Assembly: GCA_965372015.1 (NCBI GenBank)
Contig: CBDVAP010000141.1
Location: 1-6,846, forward strand
Direction: 5' to 3'
Length of the DNA stretch: 6,846 bases
From: JACZSB01 sp965372015
GTDB taxonomy: Bacteria > Fidelibacterota > Marinisomatia > SCGC-AAA003-L08 > TS1B11
Shown: piece by piece, positions 1 through 6,056 of the stretch
Layout: every line of letters begins with the position of its first letter
Position numbering within the stretch: the stretch's first letter is position 1
Position numbers and translations under genes: made by a program
The notes under the pieces: generated by a model
Told to the model about the DNA's origin: nothing
Database searches by the model: none
What the model saw: only the letters and a program-made list of their open reading frames with translations

Positions 1-1
1 A

Positions 2-208
2 TCCATACCCGGGGAATCAGCGCGGGTCAGTAACATCAACTACAGCCGGAATCCACGGTTTGCCGGTGGTGAGGCCGCGTGGGACCTGATCACCGACCAC
101 GATCAGGAGGCGGCCACCGGACTTTACCTGTACACGGTGCGTCACCAGGATAAAAACAGCGCGCATTACGGCAAGATAAAAGAGGGTAAGTTCGTTATTA
201 TCAAGTAA
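2..208 (+). CDS. C-terminal end of a secreted/surface protein (partial, cut by the left edge)
   Basis: An open frame enters from the left edge and stops at TAA 206-208, leaving the last 68 codons. The visible part carries the pattern G-G-E-A-A-W-D-L-I-T near residues 23-32 of the fragment, then ATGLYLYTVR and a terminal K-I-K-E-G-K-F-V-I-I-K. This 'W-D-L ... GLYLYTV ... GKFVIIK' layout is the usual last strand set of C-terminal Ig-like sorting domains on large exported proteins of FCB-group bacteria. By inference the whole protein is cell-surface or secreted. The N-terminal function cannot be seen. It differs in sequence from the NYPNPFNPAT-type tails of the next two genes, so it belongs to another subtype of tail. 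The gap to the next start is 217 bp and no terminator is evident after the stop. The tail identity is fairly secure; anything further is not. Confidence 0.7.
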   Translation, partial: SIPGESARVSNINYSRNPRFAGGEAAWDLITDHDQEAATGLYLYTVRHQDKNSAHYGKIKEGKFVIIK

Positions 209-213
209 AATCC

Positions 214-229
214 GTGCAGGTGAATGCAC
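214..229. other. Short weak hairpin after the first gene
   Basis: GTGCA (214-218) pairs with TGCAC (225-229) around a 6-nt loop. No T-run follows, so it is not a convincing intrinsic terminator. It is the only structure I see between the partial gene and the putative promoter downstream. Confidence 0.2.
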
Positions 230-311
230 TCTAGGCAGCAGGAAAACCGATTCGGGCCAAACCGTCAACACATTAGAAATTCGTAAAATGCCCGGTCGCA
301 CAGCATATTTA

Positions 312-340
312 TTGATATGCGGGCCTGAATACTCTAAATT
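312..340 (+). promoter_or_regulatory. Candidate sigma70-type promoter for the LTD/OB surface protein
   Basis: TTGATA (312-317, 5 of 6 to the -35 consensus) and TAAATT (335-340, 4 of 6 to the -10 consensus) are separated by 17 bp. Transcription would start near 347 and give a leader of about 80 nt before the ATG at 426. The surrounding DNA is AT-richer than the coding regions. FCB bacteria often use a different -33/-7 promoter type, so this is only a pattern match. Confidence 0.3.
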
Positions 341-425
341 GTTAGCCCTTTCCTTAAACACAGGTATGAAATTTGATCTGATGCAAACTTCGTTTACTTT
401 CTCACAAATAACCCGAGGTTCAATT

Positions 426-3400
426 ATGCGTAATTTGCTAAGGCTCGTGCTGGTGGCATCTATTGCCATTTCCAGCGTTTTCGCACAGGCTACAGACCTG
501 TTCTTCTCAGAATACATTGAAGGCTCTTCCAACAATAAGGCCATTGAAATTTTTAACGGCACCGCCGGAACCATCGACCTGGCTGATTACCAGATCGCTC
601 AGTCCAACAACGGTGGCGGCTGGCAGTACTGGCATAGCTTCCCAGCCTCCACAAGTATTGCGGCAGGTGATGTATGGGTGATTGTCAATTCCAGCGCAGT
701 TATTGCAGGTATGCAGGAAGCCGGTGATGAAAGCCTGGCCTATCCCAGCGTTGTGCATCACAACGGCAACGATGCTCGCGGGCTGGTGAAAATTGTCGGC
801 GTAGACACCACCTGGCTCGACATCATCGGTATCCCCACCGAAGATCCCGGTACCGGCTGGGACGTGGCTGGAGTTACGACTGGCACATATAATCATACCC
901 TGGTGCGCAAGCCGGGAATCACCTCGGGTGACACCAGCTGGACCGCGTCAGCGGGCACCGACGCCGACAGTTCCCAGTGGATCGTGTATGATCAGAATTT
1001 TCACATGCTCGGCGCCCACAACCAGGCTGAAGTGCCCATCGCGGCCATCCAGTTTGTCCCGCAACCTGATTCCACCGATGCATCACCGCTTCTGGATCAA
1101 GTCGTGACCATTTCCGGTGTGATCACAGCTGAACCTTATGGCACCTATAGAGAGCGCTATTGGTTCGTTCAGGATGCTGCCACCAGCTGGAGTGGCATCA
1201 TGGTCTTCAATTATCCCGACCTCGCGGCTATGACCATCACCGGCGGTGACGGCATTCTGGCCCAAGGGGATAGCGTTACCGTTACCGGTACCGTCGATGA
1301 ATATTACGGCATGACCGAGATAGTCGACGCCACCGCTATAGTTGATCATGGTCCGGCCACGAGCCCCCCGGCGCCCTTGGCCATAACCACACTGGCAGCT
1401 AACGAAGAGGAATACGAGGGCTGCCTGGTTACGATTGCCGACGCGGAGGTCACAACGGTGGCCGATGACAATGGCGAATGGTTTATAGATGACGGTAGTG
1501 GTCCGGTTTCGACTGATGATCGCTGGGGTTACTACTATTATCCCGTCGTTGGAGATAGCCTGGCATCCATTACAGGACCGATTGAATACTCCTACGACGC
1601 GAACAAAGTTCTGCCCCGCCTGGCCGCCGATGTGGTGGAAGCGGCGACGGATGCTGGACTATTCGTCCGGCTACAACGCATCCAGCAGGTGCGCGGCTCC
1701 GACCTGATAAAGGCCGCCAGCGACGCACTATCGGATACTTCCTACATGATGGGCGATACGGTTACCGTTGAGGGTATCGTGACCATGCCCACCGGCCTGA
1801 GTTACGCCGGCGACGGCATCAAGTTCATCTATGAGGATTTCAACGGGGGCCCCTGGAGCGGTATCATGTCATATGATGAAGACAGCACCACCTTCCCGGT
1901 GTTGTTCGAAGGTGATACGGTTAAGGCCACCGGTTACGTTTACGAATATAACACCGCTCCCAGCAATATGACCGAGTTGTTCATTACGCAGCCGATAGCT
2001 GTGAAAATTGGCGACGGTACCCGACCTGCTGCGAACATTGTGAGCAGCGGCGACCTGCGCCTGCCCATCGATGCCGAGCAGTGGGGCACCGTCATGGTCG
2101 AGGTGCAAAGCTCCTGGGTGGTGGATGACGCTCTAGCATACGGCGAGTGGAGCATCGACGACGGCACCGGTTCTGTGAACGTAGACGACGACTCCGACTC
2201 ACTGGCGAACTTCGTGCGGCCGCCCAAAGGCACGGCCATCCAGTCGGTCACGGGGTGGCTCTACCATCACTATGGCAGCTATGCCGACTCGACGGCCTAC
2301 AAGCTGGAGCCGCTGTACGTGGAGGATATTGTAATCGGTGGCGGCCCACCCACCATCACCGACTTCGCCGTTGCTGTGACAGCTTTCGGGCCCACTGATG
2401 CTGTGACCGTCAGCGCCAACATGGAGGACGCCTCGGCGGTGGCCTCGGCCGACATCCAATATCGGGTGGACGGCGCCGCCTGGACCGCAGCTGCCATGTC
2501 CCAGGGCACGGGCGCGGACACACTGGTTTGGACCGGTACTATTCCGGCCACCAGCACCGAGGGCGCCAAGGTTGAGTACTTCCTGGAAGCCACCGATGAC
2601 GGCGGTGACAACCAAGCCTCGGCCTTGTCTACAGTCTTTCCCGATACAAGCAAGAAACTGTATGGCTACTTCACGAAGGCCGCCGGTTCCAGTATTGCCG
2701 ACATCCAGCACACGCCCTTTGATCAGGGCGCCAGCCTGTATGATGGGGCTGTTGTGACCGTTACCGGTGTCGTGACCACCAGGACCGGGTCGGCCGGTAG
2801 TGATTTTGTCATCCAGGATGGCAGCGCCACCTGGAGTAGTATTGGCTGTAACGACTCATCAGCTACTTACGTACCCACCGAGGGTGATAATGTCACCGTC
2901 ACCGGCACGGTTGACGAGGAATGGGCCGAGTGGACCTTCAAGTACGGCGATAACACCATGCTGCGCGACATCAGCTCGGTCACCGTCAACAGCAGCGGCA
3001 ACTCCGTTGCTGAATTGGCCGCCACCGGGGCCAATCTGGCGGGCGATCCGGAAGCATATGAAAGTGTGCTGGTGAATGTCGGCTCCGTCACGGTTACCGC
3101 CGTAAACCAGTACGACTGGACCGTTAGTGACGGCAGCGGCGAGTTCCTGATCGACGATGACTGGTGCCTGGCCAATGGCGCAGCCGATTCACTGCTCGGC
3201 CTAGCCGTGGACGACGTGATCGCGGACCTGAGCGGTATCTTCAATCACAGCTTCGGTACCTACAAGATCCAGATCCGCGATGAAGCGGACCTGGGTTTCA
3301 GTCTAGGTGTGGTAGCAGGCAACGGACTGCCGGCTGTCTTCTCGCTGAGCCAGAACTACCCCAACCCGTTCAACCCGGCGACCACCATCAACTACACGCT

Positions 3401-3596
3401 GCCCATTCAGAGTCAGCATACGTTGACGGTGTATAACCTGCTGGGGGCTGAAGTGGCCACCCTGGTGAACGAGGCGAAACCGGCGGGCGCGTACAGTATC
3501 ATCTGGAACGCCCAACGCTTTGCCAGCGGCCTTTACTTCGTCCGCCTGGAAGCGGGGGATTATCACAACGTGAAGAAGATGATCCTGCTGAAGTAA
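426..3596 (+). CDS. Large secreted lamin-tail / OB-repeat protein with C-terminal sorting domain
   Basis: The product is 1056 aa. Residues 1-20/22 form a signal peptide (MRNLLR, a hydrophobic core, then VFA/QA), which favours the ATG at 426 over in-frame ATGs at 288, 366 and 381; GAGG at 415-418 is a modest ribosome binding site. Residues 24 to about 200 are a lamin-tail domain, with LFFSEYIEGSSNNKAIEIFN at its start. Residues about 220-638 and 770-955 hold three OB-like repeat units. Each has a first half (W-S-G/S-I, then GDxVxxTG) and a second half (GEW-x-I-DDGSG or DWTVSDGSG). Residues about 641-745 look like an Ig/FN3-like insert. Residues 968-1056 are a FlgD-Ig/type IX-like sorting domain (QNYPNPFNPATTINY to MILLK). 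No catalytic residues are recognisable. LTD and OB modules are known accessory domains of extracellular nucleases such as ExeM, and an EEP enzyme is encoded directly downstream. I infer a surface scaffold or substrate-binding partner. The sequence is rich in Asp and Glu. Confidence 0.85.
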   Translation: MRNLLRLVLVASIAISSVFAQATDLFFSEYIEGSSNNKAIEIFNGTAGTIDLADYQIAQSNNGGGWQYWHSFPASTSIAAGDVWVIVNSSAVIAGMQEAGDESLAYPSVVHHNGNDARGLVKIVGVDTTWLDIIGIPTEDPGTGWDVAGVTTGTYNHTLVRKPGITSGDTSWTASAGTDADSSQWIVYDQNFHMLGAHNQAEVPIAAIQFVPQPDSTDASPLLDQVVTISGVITAEPYGTYRERYWFVQDAATSWSGIMVFNYPDLAAMTITGGDGILAQGDSVTVTGTVDEYYGMTEIVDATAIVDHGPATSPPAPLAITTLAANEEEYEGCLVTIADAEVTTVADDNGEWFIDDGSGPVSTDDRWGYYYYPVVGDSLASITGPIEYSYDANKVLPRLAADVVEAATDAGLFVRLQRIQQVRGSDLIKAASDALSDTSYMMGDTVTVEGIVTMPTGLSYAGDGIKFIYEDFNGGPWSGIMSYDEDSTTFPVLFEGDTVKATGYVYEYNTAPSNMTELFITQPIAVKIGDGTRPAANIVSSGDLRLPIDAEQWGTVMVEVQSSWVVDDALAYGEWSIDDGTGSVNVDDDSDSLANFVRPPKGTAIQSVTGWLYHHYGSYADSTAYKLEPLYVEDIVIGGGPPTITDFAVAVTAFGPTDAVTVSANMEDASAVASADIQYRVDGAAWTAAAMSQGTGADTLVWTGTIPATSTEGAKVEYFLEATDDGGDNQASALSTVFPDTSKKLYGYFTKAAGSSIADIQHTPFDQGASLYDGAVVTVTGVVTTRTGSAGSDFVIQDGSATWSSIGCNDSSATYVPTEGDNVTVTGTVDEEWAEWTFKYGDNTMLRDISSVTVNSSGNSVAELAATGANLAGDPEAYESVLVNVGSVTVTAVNQYDWTVSDGSGEFLIDDDWCLANGAADSLLGLAVDDVIADLSGIFNHSFGTYKIQIRDEADLGFSLGVVAGNGLPAVFSLSQNYPNPFNPATTINYTLPIQSQHTLTVYNLLGAEVATLVNEAKPAGAYSIIWNAQRFASGLYFVRLEAGDYHNVKKMILLK

Positions 3597-3627
3597 GCCC
3601 CGGTCTGAAGCGCACTAGCAACGAATT

Positions 3628-3661
3628 CGGGGGAGGGCCTAAAAACTCTCCCCCGTTTTTT
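3628..3661 (+). terminator. Strong intrinsic terminator after the LTD/OB gene
   Basis: CGGGGGAGGG (3628-3637) pairs with CTCTCCCCCG (3646-3655) over 10 bp, including one G-T pair, around an 8-nt loop. Six T follow at 3656-3661. It lies 31 nt after the stop codon and ends only 28 nt before the next ATG, which leaves no room for a conventional promoter between them. Confidence 0.9.
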
Positions 3662-3663
3662 AT

Positions 3664-3678
3664 CCCCTGAGGCAGGGG
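3664..3678 (+). promoter_or_regulatory. Hairpin covering the ribosome binding site of the EEP nuclease gene
   Basis: CCCCTG (3664-3669) and CAGGGG (3673-3678) form a perfect 6-bp stem with a 3-nt AGG loop. The right arm contains AGGGG (3674-3678), the only ribosome-binding-like sequence before the start. It sits 11 nt before the ATG at 3690 and 5 nt before an in-frame TTG at 3684. In the mRNA the site would be paired, so translation could be reduced or made conditional. The structure is seen directly; a regulatory effect is inferred. Confidence 0.5.
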
Positions 3679-3689
3679 TAACTTTGGTC

Positions 3690-5021
3690 ATGTCGAAGAG
3701 TCCACTTCTAAGAAAATTTGCAATTACCTTACTGGTCCTGGGCCTGCAGGGATTGTCCGGCCTCCCCGTGGGGCTCGCCGAAGGCGCTACGCCGGGGCAC
3801 GGAACGGCCAGGGCCCAGCAGGGCTCGCTCACCATCATGAGCTACAACCTGCTGAACTATCCCGATCACGATGACCAGTATGTACGAACTGATAACTTTG
3901 TCACCATTTTTAGCGCCATTGAGCCCCATATACTGGTGGTGACTGAAATGAAATCACAAGCCGGTGTTGACCAGCTTCTGGAAATTGGCCTCAACCGCAT
4001 TTCCCGTGAGTATGCAGCGGGCCCCTTTATTAACGGTTACGATACCGATAACGCCGTCTATTACCGCTCCGACAGGGTGACCCTGGAGAATAACATCCGC
4101 ATCGCTACCGCCCTGCGCGATATAAATGGCTATACGTTTTCAATAAACGACCATGATGACAGCACCTTCACAATTACCATTTTCGTGGCCCATCTCAAGG
4201 CCAGTCAAGGCACTGATAATGAGGTAAAGCGCCATGCCGAGGCTCTGAAGCTGGCAGACTACATCGCCAACCAGGATAGCAATTATTACTATGCCTTCGC
4301 CGGCGATTTCAACATTTATAGCGCCAGCGAGGCGAGCTATAAGCTACTGCTGGACAGCATGGCCGTTGACCTGGAAGACCCCCTCGATGCCCGGGGCGAG
4401 TGGCATAACAGTCCTAGTTACAGCTACCTGCACACTCAATCTACCCGCACGGGGCAATTGTCTGATGGCGGCGCCTCAGGGGGCCTGGACGACCGCTTTG
4501 ACTTCATCCTGCTGTCCCACCAGATGCTGCGCGACAGTGGTCCGCTGACCTATGTTACCGGCACCTACAGCGCCTACGGCAACGACGGCGCTCATTTCAA
4601 CGGCGACATTAATGCCGGAGAAAACCAGGTAGTGCCAGCGGCCATCGCCGACGCCCTGTACTACGCTTCCGATCACCTGCCGGTGCTGTTGGAATTATCC
4701 TACCCTGCAACTCTGGCGATCACGGACAGGGCCACTTTGCCTGTGACCTACGCTTTACAGCAAAACTATCCTAACCCTTTCAATCCCGCCACGATGATTC
4801 GATTCGACCTGCCGGTGGGCTCGGATACCCGCATGGCAGTGTACGACCTTCTGGGCCGGGAGGTAGCGCGGCTGGTTGACGGGCATCTGGAGGCGGGGTA
4901 TCACCAACAGGTCTGGAACGGCAGGGACCTAAATGGCCAGGAAGTACCGACCGGCATCTATTTCGTGCTGGTAGTGACACCTGAATTCAGGCAGAGCATC
5001 AAGACACTGCTGCTGAGGTAG
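3690..5021 (+). CDS. Secreted endonuclease/exonuclease/phosphatase (EEP) family enzyme with sorting domain
   Basis: The product is 443 aa. It begins with a signal peptide (positive MSKSPLLRK, hydrophobic core) with likely cleavage after the ARA motif at residue 42 or after A30. The EEP (DNase I-like) fold has its full metal and catalytic set: SYN with N53, E86 in VVTEMKS, H168 in VAHLKAS, D206 and N208 in AGDFNIY, D271 in RFDFILL, and D328/H329 in ASDHLPV. Family members cleave phosphodiester or phosphomonoester bonds with a divalent metal; DNA is a likely but unproven substrate. Residues about 349-443 are a FlgD-Ig/type IX-like sorting domain (QQNYPNPFNPATMIRF, then a terminal KTLLLR), so the enzyme should be exported and displayed or released. 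An in-frame TTG at 3684 is an alternative start giving two more residues. The gene follows the LTD/OB gene, suggesting a two-protein version of an ExeM-like nuclease, but a terminator separates them. Confidence 0.88.
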   Translation: MSKSPLLRKFAITLLVLGLQGLSGLPVGLAEGATPGHGTARAQQGSLTIMSYNLLNYPDHDDQYVRTDNFVTIFSAIEPHILVVTEMKSQAGVDQLLEIGLNRISREYAAGPFINGYDTDNAVYYRSDRVTLENNIRIATALRDINGYTFSINDHDDSTFTITIFVAHLKASQGTDNEVKRHAEALKLADYIANQDSNYYYAFAGDFNIYSASEASYKLLLDSMAVDLEDPLDARGEWHNSPSYSYLHTQSTRTGQLSDGGASGGLDDRFDFILLSHQMLRDSGPLTYVTGTYSAYGNDGAHFNGDINAGENQVVPAAIADALYYASDHLPVLLELSYPATLAITDRATLPVTYALQQNYPNPFNPATMIRFDLPVGSDTRMAVYDLLGREVARLVDGHLEAGYHQQVWNGRDLNGQEVPTGIYFVLVVTPEFRQSIKTLLLR

Positions 5022-5080
5022 GCTCCCATGACTGGCCAGGGACCAGGGGCTGGAGGAAACATTGGAACTAAGCACTATGT

Positions 5081-5092
5081 TGAACATGTTCA
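5081..5092. other. 12-bp perfect palindrome TGAACATGTTCA
   Basis: The palindrome is perfect over 12 bp and lies in the 197-bp gap between the EEP gene and arfB, 28 bp before the candidate -35 box of arfB. It could be an operator for a dimeric repressor. The GAAC/GTTC half-sites are 2 bp apart, not the 4 bp of a Firmicute/Actinobacterial LexA box. Chance occurrence is possible. Confidence 0.25.
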
Positions 5093-5119
5093 GGTTTTCC
5101 ACCGCGGTTGATTTTCTTC

Positions 5120-5149
5120 TTGACGATTCCACTCATCAGTTCGTGTAAG
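5120..5149 (+). promoter_or_regulatory. Candidate sigma70-type promoter for arfB
   Basis: TTGACG (5120-5125, 5 of 6 to the -35 consensus) is followed after 18 bp by TGTAAG (5144-5149, 4 of 6 to the -10 consensus). The start of transcription would be near 5156, giving a leader of about 60 nt before the arfB ATG. This is pattern matching only, but it is the best match in the gap. Confidence 0.3.
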
Positions 5150-5218
5150 AACCGGATCGTAGGTGCGAGGAGCAGATTCAGGGCAGGGTCCGTGTGAAAT
5201 CAGGACCTGGCAAGGGTA

Positions 5219-5641
5219 ATGATACAGGTCACTGCCAACATAGCCATTAGCGAGAGCGAAATACGAGAGCAGTTCGTCCGCTCATCAGGTCCTGGCGGCC
5301 AGAATGTGAATAAGGTGGCTTCCGCGGTCCAATTACGCTTTAGCGTATCCCAATCGCCATCATTACAGGAAGATGTCAAACAGCGGCTATTGAAACTTGC
5401 CGGGAGGCGTATCAATACTGAGGGCATTCTGATAATCGAGGCGAAGCGACATCGTACCCAGTCCCAAAATAGAGCTGATGCGATGGGTAGATTAATTGGC
5501 TTAATCAAGAGGGCGTCCGAGTCACCCAAGCCGAGAGTTAAAACCAGACCTACCAGAGCTTCCACGGAACGTCGCCTGGAGACCAAGCGTCAGCGTAGTA
5601 AGATCAAGAGGTTGAGGGGGGAGAAGCCGGAGGTTGAATAG
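5219..5641 (+). CDS. arfB: ArfB/YaeJ, ribosome-rescue peptidyl-tRNA hydrolase
   Basis: The product is 140 aa, the same length as E. coli ArfB. It binds ribosomes stalled at the 3' end of a broken mRNA and hydrolyses the peptidyl-tRNA, independently of tmRNA. The catalytic GGQ lies at residues 26-28 within SSGPGGQNVNK, the same position as in the E. coli protein. The class-I release-factor-like core continues through LRFSV and the INTEGILIIEAKRHRTQSQNR segment. The C-terminal tail, rich in Lys and Arg (RPTRASTERRLETKRQRSK), is the part known to enter the empty mRNA channel. Release-factor codon-recognition domains are absent, so this is not RF1 or RF2. The frame is closed by TGA at 5195, leaving ATG 5219 as the only normal start. 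The purine-rich AAGGG (5212-5216) lies just 2 nt before it, unusually close for a ribosome binding site. The gene is probably transcribed alone. Confidence 0.95.
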   Translation: MIQVTANIAISESEIREQFVRSSGPGGQNVNKVASAVQLRFSVSQSPSLQEDVKQRLLKLAGRRINTEGILIIEAKRHRTQSQNRADAMGRLIGLIKRASESPKPRVKTRPTRASTERRLETKRQRSKIKRLRGEKPEVE

Positions 5642-5646
5642 TGGTC

Positions 5647-5675
5647 TTCAGGCGCCATGGAATATGCGCCTTGAG
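5647..5675. repeat. Stem-loop just after the arfB stop codon
   Basis: GGCGC (5651-5655) pairs with GCGCC (5666-5670). The stem extends outward through A5650-T5671 and, past a one-base bulge, through C5649-G5673, T5648-A5674 and a T-G pair. The apical loop is about 10 nt. It begins 5 nt after the stop codon but has no T-run, so it may protect the mRNA 3' end or be the first element of the stem-loop island. It is not a typical intrinsic terminator. Confidence 0.4.
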
Positions 5676-5707
5676 GCTTGATTGTCGATGGGAAGCAAGA
5701 GCTTGTG

Positions 5708-5718
5708 CCCCGGAGGGG
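5708..5718. repeat. Small GC hairpin CCCC-GGA-GGGG
   Basis: CCCC (5708-5711) and GGGG (5715-5718) pair around a 3-nt loop. Flanking GT (5705-5706) and AC (5719-5720) can add two pairs with a one-base bulge. It belongs to the stem-loop island; alone it would be unremarkable. Confidence 0.3.
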
Positions 5719-5739
5719 ACGACCAGGGTCTACGGCGAG

Positions 5740-5753
5740 TCCGGCGAGCCGGA
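5740..5753. repeat. Small hairpin TCCGG-CGAG-CCGGA
   Basis: This is a perfect 5-bp stem with a CGAG tetraloop, part of the stem-loop island after arfB. Confidence 0.35.
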
Positions 5754-5796
5754 TTAGGGGTGGGTGCTTACTCAAACACAGGGGCTATCCAGGCAT

Positions 5797-5817
5797 GACC
5801 CCCGCCGTTGGCGGGTC
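5797..5817. repeat. GC-rich stem-loop CCCGCC-GTT-GGCGGG
   Basis: CCCGCC (5801-5806) pairs perfectly with GGCGGG (5810-5815) around GTT. An outer GA (5797-5798) pairs with TC (5816-5817) if CC (5799-5800) is bulged. It lies 20 bp from the REP-like element and shows the same build: a GC arm, a tiny loop and no T-run. Confidence 0.5.
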
Positions 5818-5832
5818 TTACGATAAGCCGGA

Positions 5833-5876
5833 GAGATTGCCACATCCCGACGTGAGCGTCGGGGTTCGCAATGACG
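5833..5876. repeat. REP-like palindromic element (GAGATTGCC ... CGCAATGACG)
   Basis: A perfect 7-bp stem, CCCGACG (5846-5852) with CGTCGGG (5857-5863), closes a TGAG loop. It is nested inside a second inverted pair, ATTGC (5836-5840) with GCAAT (5868-5872). On the minus strand it reads GTCATTGCG ... GGCAATCTC, which I recognise from memory as the end sequences of a family of dispersed intergenic palindromic repeats found in many unrelated bacterial genomes. Translation of that strand gives the HCEPRRSRRDVAIS peptide often seen in spurious gene calls. Whether it is mobile, or moved by a RAYT-type transposase elsewhere in the genome, cannot be seen here. Confidence 0.65.
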
Positions 5877-5916
5877 AGAGGGAGTGCTGTCGTTCGCCTG
5901 GTGTGCGGAGAGGAGG

Positions 5917-5956
5917 CCCCGCAGTTGGCGGGGTTCCCCCGCATTCTGCGGGGTTC
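5917..5956. repeat. Tandem pair of 20-bp palindromic repeats
   Basis: Two adjacent 20-bp units occupy 5917-5936 and 5937-5956. Both read CCCCGCA-N4-GCGGGGTTC and match at 17 of 20 positions. All three differences are in the loop, while the pairing arms are identical. Unit 1 folds as CCCCGC/GCGGGG with a 5-nt loop; unit 2 folds as CCCCGCA/TGCGGGG with a 3-nt loop. Conserved arms with changed loops suggest that the folded shape is kept, although very recent duplication would look similar. Confidence 0.6.
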
Positions 5957-6056
5957 CGTGAGATAAACCTTGGAAACGCGGAACTGTATCTCTTAGTTTT
6001 TTGCCCGAAATGTACAAAAGGCTCTGAACCAAGACGATGAACAAAGTTGGGGGTAG

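Noticed and set aside
288..425. N-terminal extension of the LTD/OB protein from in-frame ATGs at 288, 366 or 381
   Set aside because: The extension would place 46, 20 or 15 non-hydrophobic residues before a clear signal peptide. The ATG at 426 starts it properly and has GAGG at 415-418.
5082..5091. LexA/SOS box (GAACATGTTC)
   Set aside because: Firmicute/Actinobacterial LexA sites have GAAC and GTTC separated by 4 bp; here the gap is 2 bp, and the neighbouring genes are not SOS genes.
5219..5641. Release factor RF1/RF2 or RF-H for the GGQ protein
   Set aside because: At 140 aa it lacks the codon-recognition domains and has the basic C-terminal tail and exact length of ArfB.
5797..5956. CRISPR array
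   Set aside because: There are only two true direct repeats, 20 bp long and directly adjacent with no spacers; the other hairpins differ in sequence.
5960..6002. Terminator formed by GAGATA (5960-5965) and TATCTC (5987-5992) followed by six T
   Set aside because: The stem is 6 AT-containing pairs around a 21-nt loop and competes with a GTTCCG/CGGAAC pairing at 5953-5984. It is too weak to call.
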